A DNA stretch of 33,417 bases from Betaproteobacteria bacterium (GTDB lineage: Bacteria > Pseudomonadota > Gammaproteobacteria > Burkholderiales > WYBJ01). The translations under genes were made by a program, and so were the position numbers. Below, piece after piece: positions 7,894-15,044 of the stretch. The notes beneath the pieces were generated by a model, which saw only the letters and a list, made by a program, of their open reading frames with translations, ran no database searches and was not told the origin of the DNA. The stretch spans positions 1 to 33,417 of the forward strand of contig WHTS01000033.1 of assembly GCA_009377585.1 (NCBI GenBank). Reading direction: 5' to 3'. How positions within the stretch are numbered: position 1 is the stretch's first letter; each line of letters begins with the position of its first letter.

Positions 7894-9129
7894 TCACCGC
7901 TTGTCGCCGACCGAAATCAAGCCCGCACGCACCGCTACCTGCAGGTTCGCCTCGGGCTCGCGCTGGTAGCTGACGCGAAACGTGAGCGGCTTGACGTTCG
8001 GTTGCGTCTGATACGCCTCGGCCAGCGCCCGCTGCGCTTCCTTGTCGAAGAGCGAGTGCGGCTTGGTGAAACGGCCGTACAGCGTGACGTCGAAGTGCTT
8101 CGCCAGCCGACTGTACTCGATGCCCGTTTCGTCCTGCACGATGCTCGGTGCATGCCCGAGCAGCGCATCGCGCACGACGCTGAAGCGCGCGCTCTGCAAT
8201 AGGTGCGAGGCGGCCTTCAACACCGTGCGATTCGCCGCCATGCGCTCGATCCAGACCCGCAGCTCGGGACGCGCGTTCAAGGAAGCATCGGCGAGATTCA
8301 TGCGCACGTAATCGAGCTCGACCTTGCGCCCGTTCTTGTCCAGCATGATGCGCACCGAGCTCCAGGTAGCGGGATCCGAGCGCGACCCCGGATGCGGCTC
8401 GAGCCCCGCGCCGGCGGCGTTCACGCGCACCGGTTCGACCGACACGATGCGGTAGCCCGCGCGCGCGGCAAAGGCGATCAGCCGCCCGGTGGTGCCGGCA
8501 CGCAGCCCCGGCCTCTTCGCTTCCTCGTCCAGATCGAGCGTGCGGAAAAAACCCATGGACGCGAACTGCTGCCACGACTCGCCGAAGCGGCCGAGAAAAT
8601 CGGCCAGATCGGCGGCGTTCGCGCGCGCAAGCGCGGGCGGCGCCTCGGCGCGCTGCAGGGCGACCAGCACGTAGCGATTCGCTTCCGGATACAACCGCTG
8701 CACGGTGGCGAAATCCGGCCCGGCGAAAGGATAGAACACGGTGGCGCCCTTGGCGGGCGGCAATTCGGCGTGCGCCCATTGCTGCATCGGCGTGCCGATG
8801 CGCCGTTCGTACGCGTTCCAGCGTGCCGTGGCTGCCCGGGCATAGTCGCGCAATTCGCTTGCGGTCAGATCGAGCGACGGCGGCACCTCGGTTTGCAGCC
8901 CGGCGAGAATGCGCGCCGTCGTATCGGGATCCAGGGAGGCAGCGATACCGGGTGCCGGCCATGCCAGCGCGAGAGCGCACATCATGGCGACCAGGCGGCT
9001 GCGATGGCGCGCTCGGCGCCTGTCCCGCGGCCGTTCGCACGCATGCAGGGGCGTGCAGCGCGTGCTGCGGCGGGTGAGTGGGTTCGTTGTCGGAACAGTG
9101 GATGTCGAGCCGGTCACACGAACGGTCAA
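7894..9129 (-). CDS. Exported protein of unknown function
   Basis: I do not recognise this family. The longest frame starts at a TTG (9129) with a strong AAGGAG 6 bases upstream, giving 411 residues. The first 45 residues are Arg/Thr-rich and low in structure, then an Arg-rich run (RRRARHRSR) leads into a hydrophobic MMCALALAWPAPGIAAS. That is a plausible signal peptide with cleavage after AA near residue 64. The true start may therefore lie nearer residue 30-49 (ATG at 8985). The mature part is soluble, with regular alternation and conserved-looking stretches (FYPFAGPDFATVQRLYPEA, WSSVRIMLDKNGRKVELDY), and no cysteines or metal motifs. It converges on the phosphatase gene and is divergent from the HtrA-type protease. 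Confidence 0.7.
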   Translation of the reverse strand: MTVRVTGSTSTVPTTNPLTRRSTRCTPLHACERPRDRRRARHRSRLVAMMCALALAWPAPGIAASLDPDTTARILAGLQTEVPPSLDLTASELRDYARAATARWNAYERRIGTPMQQWAHAELPPAKGATVFYPFAGPDFATVQRLYPEANRYVLVALQRAEAPPALARANAADLADFLGRFGESWQQFASMGFFRTLDLDEEAKRPGLRAGTTGRLIAFAARAGYRIVSVEPVRVNAAGAGLEPHPGSRSDPATWSSVRIMLDKNGRKVELDYVRMNLADASLNARPELRVWIERMAANRTVLKAASHLLQSARFSVVRDALLGHAPSIVQDETGIEYSRLAKHFDVTLYGRFTKPHSLFDKEAQRALAEAYQTQPNVKPLTFRVSYQREPEANLQVAVRAGLISVGDKR

Positions 9130-9162
9130 ACGGCACTCCTTGGTAGCGTCCTGAGTCAGAAG

Positions 9163-9236
9163 TTCGTCACCCCCGCGAACGCGGGGGTCCAGGCGGAGTC
9201 TCGTTCTGGATTCCCGCTTGCGCGGGAATGACGAAT
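9163..9236. repeat. Double-hairpin palindromic intergenic repeat
   Basis: Two hairpins lie side by side: CCCCCGCG-AA-CGCGGGGG at 9170-9187 and TTCCCGC-TTGC-GCGGGAA at 9211-9228. Both are enclosed by the outer arms TTCGTCA (9163-9169) and TGACGAA (9230-9236), so the whole block is one large dyad. This architecture (GTCA-stem-TCCAG ... CTGGA-stem-TGAC) is a common intergenic palindrome in Proteobacteria. It sits between the divergent genes at 9129 and 9436. Confidence 0.85.
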
Positions 9237-9435
9237 TGCAACGAATTTACGATTCTACCGGCCCCGAGCTTTGGACGTGCAATCGCAATCGGCGGTGTAA
9301 GCTTACGCGCCCGTCCGCTTGGCGGACAGCCGCTTGGTTCGCCTGGCGGACGGCCCGCTCGGGCCACCGGGCGGACAGCCGCTTGCCCACCGAGGCGCGC
9401 ATCAGCTGCATTTTCCGCGAGCAGGAGTTTCCAGC
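9237..9435. other. Leader region of the HtrA-like gene with short direct repeats
   Basis: The region contains two exact copies of GGCGGACAGCCGCTTG (9321-9336 and 9370-9385) and an imperfect third between them (about 9345-9363), a period near 24 bp. An open frame runs through it into the protease, but the repeats are not conserved protease sequence and the Shine-Dalgarno lies at 9421-9425. I therefore treat it as untranslated leader. I see no clear promoter. Confidence 0.55.
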
Positions 9436-10581
9436 ATGGCCATGCATTCGCACACATCCCTGCGCCGGCAACGAGGCGCCGCCACCGGGCTGGTGCTGCT
9501 CATCGTCGTCGTCGCCGCGCTGCTTTGGTGGTTCCAGCCGTGGGAAGGAATGCGGCTGCCGGGCTCGGCGCCCGAGGCCGTGCCCCGGCCCGTCATCGCG
9601 CGCGGCACGCTGGCTGAAGACGAGCAGAACAACATCGCCGTATTCAAGACCGTGTCGCCCTCGGTGGTGCACATCACCACGCTCGGTCTGCAACGCGGAT
9701 TCTTCTCGCTCGACGTGATGCAGGTGCCGCGCGGGACCGGCACCGGGTTCATGTGGGACGAGGCGGGCCATATCGTCACCAACTTCCATGTCATCGAGGG
9801 CGCGAGCGGCGCGCGCGTGACCTTGCAGGATCAATCCACCTGGGATGCGGCGCTGGTGGGCGCATTCCCGGACCGCGATCTCGCCGTGCTGCGCATCGGC
9901 GCGCCGAAGGACAGGATCAAGCCGATCATGCTCGGCGCGAGCCGCGATCTCGTGGTCGGGCAGAAGGTCTATGCCATCGGCAATCCATTCGGGCTGGACC
10001 AGACGCTCACCACCGGGATCGTGAGCGCGCTCGAGCGCGAGATCGAGGCGGTCACCAAGCGCACGATCCGCGGCGTGATCCAGACCGACGCAGCGATCAA
10101 TCCCGGCAACTCGGGCGGCCCGCTGCTCGATTCCGCCGGGCGCTTGATCGGCGTCAACACCGCGATCTACAGCCCCTCTGGCGCTTCGGCCGGAATCGGC
10201 TTTGCGATCCCCGTGGACGAAGTGAACCGCATCGTTCCACGCCTCATCAGCGAAGGCAAGTTCGTGCGCCCGACGATCGGCATCCAGGCTGCGCCGCCCG
10301 CGCTGCAGCAGGCGCTGAAGCTGCCGGAAGGCGTGGCGGTCGCCGGCGTTCTGCCCGGCAGCCCCGCCGAGAAGGCCGGGCTCAAACCGTTCATGCGTGC
10401 GCGCGACGGCAATGTGGTCCTGGGCGACATCATCGTCGCGTTCGACGCCAAGCCCGTAATGACCCTGGACGATCTGCTGGAGCTGCTCGAGCGCCATCAG
10501 CCGGGCGATACGGTCACGCTCACCATCGTGCGCGGCCAGGAGAAGATCGAACAGAAGGTCACGCTTTCCGTCGGACAATAG
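9436..10581 (+). CDS. Membrane-anchored trypsin-like serine protease with PDZ domain (HtrA/DegS type)
   Basis: This is a periplasmic quality-control protease. One membrane anchor at residues 18-33 follows a basic N-terminus, which resembles DegS/HhoB rather than the cleaved signal of DegP. The catalytic triad is complete: His118 in VTNFHVIEGA, Asp148 in DRDLAVLRI and Ser226 in NPGNSGGPLLD. A single PDZ domain spans about residues 280-378, beginning at PTIGIQ and including GVLPGSPAEKAGL and GDIIVAFD. At 381 residues it has one PDZ domain as in DegS, not two as in DegP. The start is the ATG at 9436 with AGGAG about 9 bases upstream; the open frame reaches back further into a repeat region. No rse/sigma-E genes are adjacent, so a role in envelope stress is inferred from family only. 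Confidence 0.93.
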   Translation: MAMHSHTSLRRQRGAATGLVLLIVVVAALLWWFQPWEGMRLPGSAPEAVPRPVIARGTLAEDEQNNIAVFKTVSPSVVHITTLGLQRGFFSLDVMQVPRGTGTGFMWDEAGHIVTNFHVIEGASGARVTLQDQSTWDAALVGAFPDRDLAVLRIGAPKDRIKPIMLGASRDLVVGQKVYAIGNPFGLDQTLTTGIVSALEREIEAVTKRTIRGVIQTDAAINPGNSGGPLLDSAGRLIGVNTAIYSPSGASAGIGFAIPVDEVNRIVPRLISEGKFVRPTIGIQAAPPALQQALKLPEGVAVAGVLPGSPAEKAGLKPFMRARDGNVVLGDIIVAFDAKPVMTLDDLLELLERHQPGDTVTLTIVRGQEKIEQKVTLSVGQ

Positions 10582-10656
10582 AGGGCACGGCGGGAGCAAG
10601 ACGTTGCAGGCCGCGTGCTACGATGATCGGAGAGGGAAGCGTCGTGTCCCCGTGTC

Positions 10657-10680
10657 CGTATCGAACTGTCGTCCGATACG
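10657..10680. promoter_or_regulatory. Inverted repeat upstream of the alpha/beta hydrolase
   Basis: CGTATCG (10657-10663) and CGATACG (10674-10680) are perfect 7-bp arms separated by 10 bases, ending 22 bases before the ATG at 10703. The centre-to-centre spacing of 17 bp would suit binding of a dimeric regulator, but an RNA hairpin near the ribosome site is equally possible. Confidence 0.35.
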
Positions 10681-10702
10681 CAATGATCCCTAAGGAGGCG
10701 CC

Positions 10703-11488
10703 ATGAAGACCCAGACCAACGGCATCGAAACGCATTACACCATCGACGGCGACGGCCCCTGGCTGGTGTTCAGCCATTCGCTCGCGTGCAACGTTGCCAT
10801 GTGGGCGCCGCAGGTGGCGGAGTTCTCCAAGCGCTACAAGGTGCTGTGCTACGACACGCGCGGGCACGGGCAAAGCAGCGCCCCGGGCGGGGCTTACACG
10901 CTGGACCAGCTGGCCGACGACGCCAAGGCGCTGCTCGATGCGCTCGGCATCCGCAGCTGCCATTGGGTGGGCCTGTCGATGGGCGGGATGATCGGCCAGA
11001 CCTTCGCCCTGAAATATCCCGGCATCTTCAAGACCATGACCCTGGCCGACACGACCAGCAGCTATCCGCCAGATGCGGCGCCGACGTGGCAGGCACGGAT
11101 CAAGACCGCCAGCGAAAACGGGATGGAACCGATCACCCAGCCCACGCTCGAGCGCTGGTTCACCGAGCCGTTCCGCAAGAGCGGGCCGAAGATCGTGTCC
11201 GACATCGCGCAAGCGATCCGCGCCACGCCGGTCGCGGGATTCGTCGGCTGCTGTCACGCCATTCCGCAAATCAATCTCACCTCGCGCCTGCGCGAGATCA
11301 AGTCGCCCACGCTGGTGATCGTCGGTGACCAGGATCCCGGCACGCCGCCCGCGATGGCGCGCGAGATCCACGACAACCTGCCCGGCTCGGAGCTGGCCGT
11401 GATTCCATCGGCGGCGCATCTTTCCAATCTGGAGCAGCCGCAGGCGTTCAATTCGGCCTTGGCGACATTCCTGCAGCGCAACGCCTAG
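10703..11488 (+). CDS. Alpha/beta hydrolase, 3-oxoadipate enol-lactonase-like
   Basis: This is a 261-residue single-domain alpha/beta hydrolase. The nucleophile elbow is GLSMGG (Ser92), the acid is Asp211 in VGDQDPGTPP, and the histidine is His239 in AAHLSNLEQP, giving a complete triad. The oxyanion-hole region is FSHSLACN, and YDTRGHGQSS follows, all typical of PcaD-type enol-lactone hydrolases from aromatic degradation. No other beta-ketoadipate genes are present, so the true substrate may be another lactone or ester. A very strong ribosome site (AAGGAGG, 6 bases before ATG) suggests high expression. A 7+7 inverted repeat lies just upstream. The stop codon abuts the alpha-family repeat region. 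Confidence 0.88.
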   Translation: MKTQTNGIETHYTIDGDGPWLVFSHSLACNVAMWAPQVAEFSKRYKVLCYDTRGHGQSSAPGGAYTLDQLADDAKALLDALGIRSCHWVGLSMGGMIGQTFALKYPGIFKTMTLADTTSSYPPDAAPTWQARIKTASENGMEPITQPTLERWFTEPFRKSGPKIVSDIAQAIRATPVAGFVGCCHAIPQINLTSRLREIKSPTLVIVGDQDPGTPPAMAREIHDNLPGSELAVIPSAAHLSNLEQPQAFNSALATFLQRNA

Positions 11489-11690
11489 CTAGCGAGCTTC
11501 CGATAAGTGCTTTACAGCTCGCTCCCTCACCCACAACCCCTCCCTTGCAGGGCGCGCATCGGCATGCAGGCCGATGCCGTTCGGCCGGCACGGACCATGG
11601 TCCGTGAATTCCCGGCCTCACCCCGAAGGGAGAGGGGAGCGCATTGCGGAAAGCGGCTTGCCAGCCACTTTCCGGATTCTCAATAAGGCG
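11489..11690 (+). repeat. Alpha-family repeat, uninterrupted copy
   Basis: This gap holds the full alpha element. It begins with CTAGCGAGCTT (as at 1-11). Then come a stem GCATCGGC/GCCGATGC (11556-11563 and 11570-11577), the 12-bp palindrome GGACCATGGTCC (11592-11603), and a tail (11646-11690) shared with 54-98. The 5' half also matches 20266-20321 and 20434-20459, where the palindrome is interrupted by 112 bp. The element ends one base before the dehydrogenase ATG. Confidence 0.85.
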
Positions 11691-11691
11691 C

Positions 11692-12693
11692 ATGGCGACC
11701 AGGGGGCGCAAGACGGCCGGCGCGCGGGCGCGCAAGGCGGCCGTGGCGCGCAGCCGCAGCGAAGCGCCGGTCGGCATCGTCGGGCTCGGCATCATGGGCG
11801 GCGGCATGGCGCAGGCGCTGCTCGGCGCCGGTCGCGCAGTGGTGGGTTACGACCCGGATCGCGCCGCGCGGACCCGCTTGCAACGAGCCGGTGGCCGGGC
11901 GCTGGCGACCGCCACTGCGGTCGCGCAGCAAGCCGACGTGGTCATCACTTCGCTCGCGACGGTGGCCGCGCTCGACGATGTGGTGGCAAAGCTCGCCGCC
12001 GCACGCCGCCCGTCGGGGCGCGCGCCGCTCGTCGTCGTCGAATCGAGCACGCTGCCGCTTGCCGACAAGGACCGCGCCCACGATCGGCTCGCGCGCGCCG
12101 GCGCGATCGCCATGGATTGCCCGATCAGCGGCACTGCGGTGCGCTTGCAGGAGCGCGCCTGGACGATCTACGCGAGCGGCCCCAGGAGCGCGTACCGGCG
12201 GGTGCGGCCGATTTTCTCAGTATTCACCGACAACGCGCCCTACGTCGGCCGCTTCGGCCACGGCACGCGCATGAAGTTCGTTGCCAATCACCTGGTCGCG
12301 ATCCTCAACGTTGCGACGGCCGAATCGCTCACCTATGCACGCCGGCTCGGGCTCGATCCAGAGCTCGTGCACAAGCTGGTGGCGACGAGCCCGATCATCG
12401 GCACCGGCGTCTACCGCCTGCGCGGGCGTTTCATGGTGGACCGGAGTTATCGGCCGGCAACGATGAAGGTCGAAGTGTGGCAGAAGGACATGCAGGTGAT
12501 CGGCGACATGGCGCGCGCGGTGGGCGCGCCGGTGCCGCTTTTCAGCAACTGTGCGGCGCTCTATAACGCGGCGATGGCGCTGGGCCTCGCGCAATCCGAT
12601 TCGGCATCGGTGTGCGAGGTGTTCGATGCGATGACGGGAGGCGGCACGCGAGGTTGGCGCATCAGGGGAAGGTCGAAGTCGATGCGAGGTTGA
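11692..12693 (+). CDS. NAD-binding 3-hydroxyisobutyrate-dehydrogenase-like protein
   Basis: This is a member of the beta-hydroxyacid dehydrogenase family (HIBADH, tartronate semialdehyde reductase, GarR type). The Rossmann motif is VGIVGLGIMGGGMA at 27-40. DCPISGT at 142-148 corresponds to the substrate-binding loop, and the catalytic lysine is Lys195 in GTRMKFVANH. The ATG at 11692 adds a basic, low-complexity tail (about 23 residues rich in Arg, Lys and Ala) ahead of the Rossmann fold. A GTG at 11743 with AAGG upstream would remove most of it. The last 15-17 residues (after EVFDAMTGG) are also Arg-rich and unlike the family. The stop codon falls at the edge of a 21-bp repeat array, so the original C-terminus may have been replaced by repeat invasion. 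The 2-hydroxy-acid substrate is unknown. Confidence 0.85.
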   Translation: MATRGRKTAGARARKAAVARSRSEAPVGIVGLGIMGGGMAQALLGAGRAVVGYDPDRAARTRLQRAGGRALATATAVAQQADVVITSLATVAALDDVVAKLAAARRPSGRAPLVVVESSTLPLADKDRAHDRLARAGAIAMDCPISGTAVRLQERAWTIYASGPRSAYRRVRPIFSVFTDNAPYVGRFGHGTRMKFVANHLVAILNVATAESLTYARRLGLDPELVHKLVATSPIIGTGVYRLRGRFMVDRSYRPATMKVEVWQKDMQVIGDMARAVGAPVPLFSNCAALYNAAMALGLAQSDSASVCEVFDAMTGGGTRGWRIRGRSKSMRG

Positions 12694-12858
12694 CCTTGAG
12701 TTTTCGGCGGACTACCTTGGGCTTTCGACGGACTACCTTGGGCTTTCGGCGGACTACCTTGGGCTTTCGGCGGACTACCTTGGGCTTTCGGCGGACTACC
12801 TTGGGCTTTCGGCGGACTACCTTGGGCTTTCGGCGGACTACCTTGGGCTTTCGGCGGA
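12692..12858. repeat. 21-bp tandem repeat array
   Basis: Seven full 21-bp units (12709-12855) contain ACTACCTTGGGCTTTCGG, with one base change in the first, and are preceded by a degenerate partial unit. Because 21 is a multiple of three and no unit contains a stop, several frames remain open on both strands and produce long low-complexity translations. None has a start region or composition that suggests a real protein. The array begins at the stop codon of the preceding dehydrogenase. Confidence 0.95.
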
Positions 12859-13184
12859 CCACCCCGTCCGCGACACTGTCGCGTCCCGCCCCTCCTCGTC
12901 GAGGAGGGGAATGCTTTATTCTCCCCGCCTCTCACGAGGCGGGGTGGCGCGAAGCGCCGGGGTGGTGTGGTTTCCCCTCTTCTCACGAGGCGGGGTGTCA
13001 CGAAGTGACGGGGTGGTGTGGCTTCCCCTCCTCTCTCACGAGGCGGGGTGGCGCGAAGCGCCAGGGTGGTGTCTTTCCCCTCCTCTCACGAGGAGGGGTG
13101 TCACGAAGTGACGGGGTGGTGTCTTTCCCCTCCTCTCACGAGGAGGGGTGTCACGAAGTGACGGGGTGGTGTGGTTTTCCTCGC
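12859..13184. repeat. Gamma-family array of about 50-bp double-hairpin units
   Basis: There are five direct units, starting near 12922, 12973, 13024, 13077 and 13127, plus one inverted unit (12859-12911). Each has hairpin 1, CCCC(T/G)CCT with AGG(A/C)GGGG around a CTCACG loop, and hairpin 2, GTCAC-GAA-GTGAC or GGCGC-GAA-GCGCC, then GGGGTGGTGT. The inverted unit has CCCCTCCTCG/CGAGGAGGGG and CGCGACA/TGTCGCG in the same order when read from the other strand. Arms change in matched pairs between units. The array fills the gap between the convergent dehydrogenase and cupin genes. Confidence 0.93.
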
Positions 13185-13185
13185 G

Positions 13186-13743
13186 TCATGCCACCTGGGT
13201 ATCGACCACCAGATTGCCCTTGTGGTCGCGCGCGAGCCCGGTCCCTTGCGCTTCCTGCAGCACCCCGGGATACCACTGCACCTTGCCACAATCCGGACCG
13301 CCGATCAGCGTGAGCAGCGTTCCTTTGCCCTCGCCCACGTAGCGAAAGCCGCGATACACCCCGACCGGCACGTGCACGGTGTCGAACGGCTGCAGCACGA
13401 TTTCGCGCTCGCCTTCGTCGGTCATGAAGGTCACCACCCACGGCCCGATCAGCGGCATGAAGACTTCCTCGGTGGTATGCGCGTGCAGCTTGGTGCCGTT
13501 GCCCGGCTCGCACTGGATCATGCCGAGATTGAAGCCGTGCGCGGGCAGCGGAATGTTCGGCCGCAAATCCGGCAAATCCGTACGCTCGACCACACCGTTG
13601 CCAATGATGTTGATCTTGTTGCGGCGCGAGCCCGGCAAGCGGCTGTCGACGAACGCCTCCTCGGAGCCTTTCAGATCGCGAAAGCGGGCGATGTACTGAT
13701 TCATCTCCCCGATGCTGATGTTGCGCGTTTCGATATCCGCCAT
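13186..13743 (-). CDS. Cupin-domain protein
   Basis: This is a single-domain cupin of 185 residues. Cupin motif 1 is seen as GTKLHAHTTEEVFMPLIG, with probable metal ligands His87, His89 and Glu93. The fourth ligand, His124, is in DTVHVPVGVYRGF. The motifs identify a metal-binding beta-barrel but not the reaction; relatives include dioxygenases, isomerases and sugar-binding proteins. The start ATG at 13743 is preceded by GGAGG at 6 bases; the open frame extends upstream into a 17-bp repeat array and is not favoured. It is divergently arranged with the deacetylase-like gene at 13926, sharing a short repeat-containing control region. The 3' end abuts the gamma array. Confidence 0.88.
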   Translation of the reverse strand: MADIETRNISIGEMNQYIARFRDLKGSEEAFVDSRLPGSRRNKINIIGNGVVERTDLPDLRPNIPLPAHGFNLGMIQCEPGNGTKLHAHTTEEVFMPLIGPWVVTFMTDEGEREIVLQPFDTVHVPVGVYRGFRYVGEGKGTLLTLIGGPDCGKVQWYPGVLQEAQGTGLARDHKGNLVVDTQVA

Positions 13744-13791
13744 GGCGCACCTCCGGGCACGAAAACACCGATGCTCGTTCGGCCCGGGCCG

Positions 13792-13871
13792 CTTGTCAAC
13801 GCGTGCCACTTGTGAACGCGTGCCGCTTGTGAACGCGTGCCACTTGTGAAGGCGTGCCGCTTGTCAACGCG
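13792..13871. repeat. 17-bp tandem repeat between divergent genes
   Basis: About 4.7 copies of a 17-bp unit, CTTGTGAACGCGTGCCR, lie between the divergent cupin (start 13743) and deacetylase-like (start 13926) genes. Units alternate at the last base (A, G, A, G) and a few carry GTCAAC in place of GTGAAC. The period is not a multiple of three, so it is not coding. The position in a shared promoter region would allow it to act as an array of binding sites. Confidence 0.92.
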
Positions 13872-13925
13872 GCCAAGCGATCTTGCGGTAGACTTGTCCG
13901 GCGAGAATCGACGGGAGGAGAGAAC

Positions 13926-14855
13926 ATGCCGGGACAAAATCTGCACGCCCTGCCGGCAATCGCGCCGACAGAGGAAACGGCCCTGCGCCCGACCGAGCGC
14001 TTCGACTATTCGGCCATCGTCGATCGGCCGAAGCTGAAGCTGCCGCGCGGCGCGCGCATGATCGTATGGCCGGTGCTCAACATCGAGGAATGGAGCATCG
14101 AGCGGCCGGTGCCGCGCGGGCTGTCGGTGCCGCCGGGCGGGCAAGCCGTGATTCCCGACATCCAGAACTGGGGCTGGCACGAGTACGGCATGCGGGTAGG
14201 CATCTGGCGACTGATCGAGTCGTTGCGCCGTCATCGCATCAAGCCCACGGTGTCGATCAACGCCAAGGTGTGCGAAACGCGCCCGCGCATTGCCGCCGCG
14301 CTGCGCGACGAAGGCTACGAATTCATGGCGCATACCTACGAACAGATCCCGATCCACAAGATCGAAGACCAGCCCGCCATGATCCGCCACACCAAGGAGG
14401 TGCTCACGCGCTTCCTGGGCAAGCCGCCGAGCGGCTGGCTCGGTCCCGGCCGCGGCCAGACCTGGGCCACGCTCGATCACGTCGCCGCCGCCGGCTTCAG
14501 CTGGTTCGGCGACTGGGTGATGGACGATCAGCCGTTCTGGGCGCGGACCGCATCCGGTCCGATTCTCTCGGTGCCCTATTCGGCCGAGCTGAACGACATC
14601 ACCATCATGATCACCGGGCTGCACGAGTCCGATGCGATGCTGAAGCGCGTCAAGGACGCGTTCAACGCCCTGTACAAGGAATCGGCCAAGAGCACGCGCA
14701 TCCTCGCCTTCGGCGTGCATCCGTATGTCTCGGGCGCGGCGCACCGCATCAAGTATTTCGACGCCATGCTCGCGTCCTTGCGCAAGCACAAGGACGTGCT
14801 GTTCTGGAACGGCGGCCAGATCCACGAGTGGTTCGCGGCGCAGGTTCAGGCGTGA
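13926..14855 (+). CDS. Polysaccharide-deacetylase-like (PuuE/allantoinase type) hydrolase
   Basis: This 309-residue protein of the NodB-homology superfamily resembles the cytosolic allantoinase/amidase branch (HEYGMRVG at 85-92, TVSINAKVCE, EFMAHTYEQ, GWLGPGRGQTWAT, DWVMDDQP). There is no signal peptide, so action on cell-surface polysaccharide is unlikely. Enzymes of this branch hydrolyse cyclic ureides or amides using a metal held by Asp and His residues. The start ATG at 13926 is preceded by GGAGGAG. The stop codon TGA forms the first bases of the beta-family repeat that follows. Together with the cupin, the ABC importer and the SDR it may form a small-molecule uptake and degradation cluster; the substrate is unknown. 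Confidence 0.87.
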   Translation: MPGQNLHALPAIAPTEETALRPTERFDYSAIVDRPKLKLPRGARMIVWPVLNIEEWSIERPVPRGLSVPPGGQAVIPDIQNWGWHEYGMRVGIWRLIESLRRHRIKPTVSINAKVCETRPRIAAALRDEGYEFMAHTYEQIPIHKIEDQPAMIRHTKEVLTRFLGKPPSGWLGPGRGQTWATLDHVAAAGFSWFGDWVMDDQPFWARTASGPILSVPYSAELNDITIMITGLHESDAMLKRVKDAFNALYKESAKSTRILAFGVHPYVSGAAHRIKYFDAMLASLRKHKDVLFWNGGQIHEWFAAQVQA

Positions 14856-15041
14856 GCTTACCGGGCGAGGGGCGGTCGTCGTTCGCTTACCGGGCGAGGG
14901 GCGGCGACATGAGCTTCCCGGGCGAGGGGCCCCACGCAGTGGGGATCGACCGCAAAGCGAATCGCCGCCTGGGCGCTAGAGCCTCGGCGGTTCATTCGCA
15001 TCGACCGTTCGGAGGCGCCGGCGTGACGCGGCAGACGCGCA
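14853..15041 (+). repeat. Beta-family composite repeat, copy 1
   Basis: Three units of 28-29 bp starting with GCTTACCGGGCGAGGGG (14856, 14885, and 14913 with one change) are followed by the hairpin CCCCAC-GCA-GTGGGG (14930-14944) and GATCGACCGCAAAGCGA. A tail ends in GTTCGGAGGCG. The same order of parts recurs at 19163-19495, and in reverse at 20322-20433. It fills the gap between the deacetylase-like gene and the ABC permease gene. Confidence 0.9.
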
Positions 15042-15044
15042 CGC

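Noticed and set aside
9247-10599. A 450-codon open frame on the minus strand
   Set aside because: It is antisense to the HtrA-type protease, which has a complete catalytic triad.
12662-12862. A small repetitive protein of VRRKPKV units
   Set aside because: The period of 21 bp keeps several frames open at once; there is no ribosome site and no conserved flank, so the DNA repeat is the likely unit, not a protein.
12692-13184. CRISPR array
   Set aside because: Repeats are contiguous with no unique spacers of constant length, and no cas genes are present.
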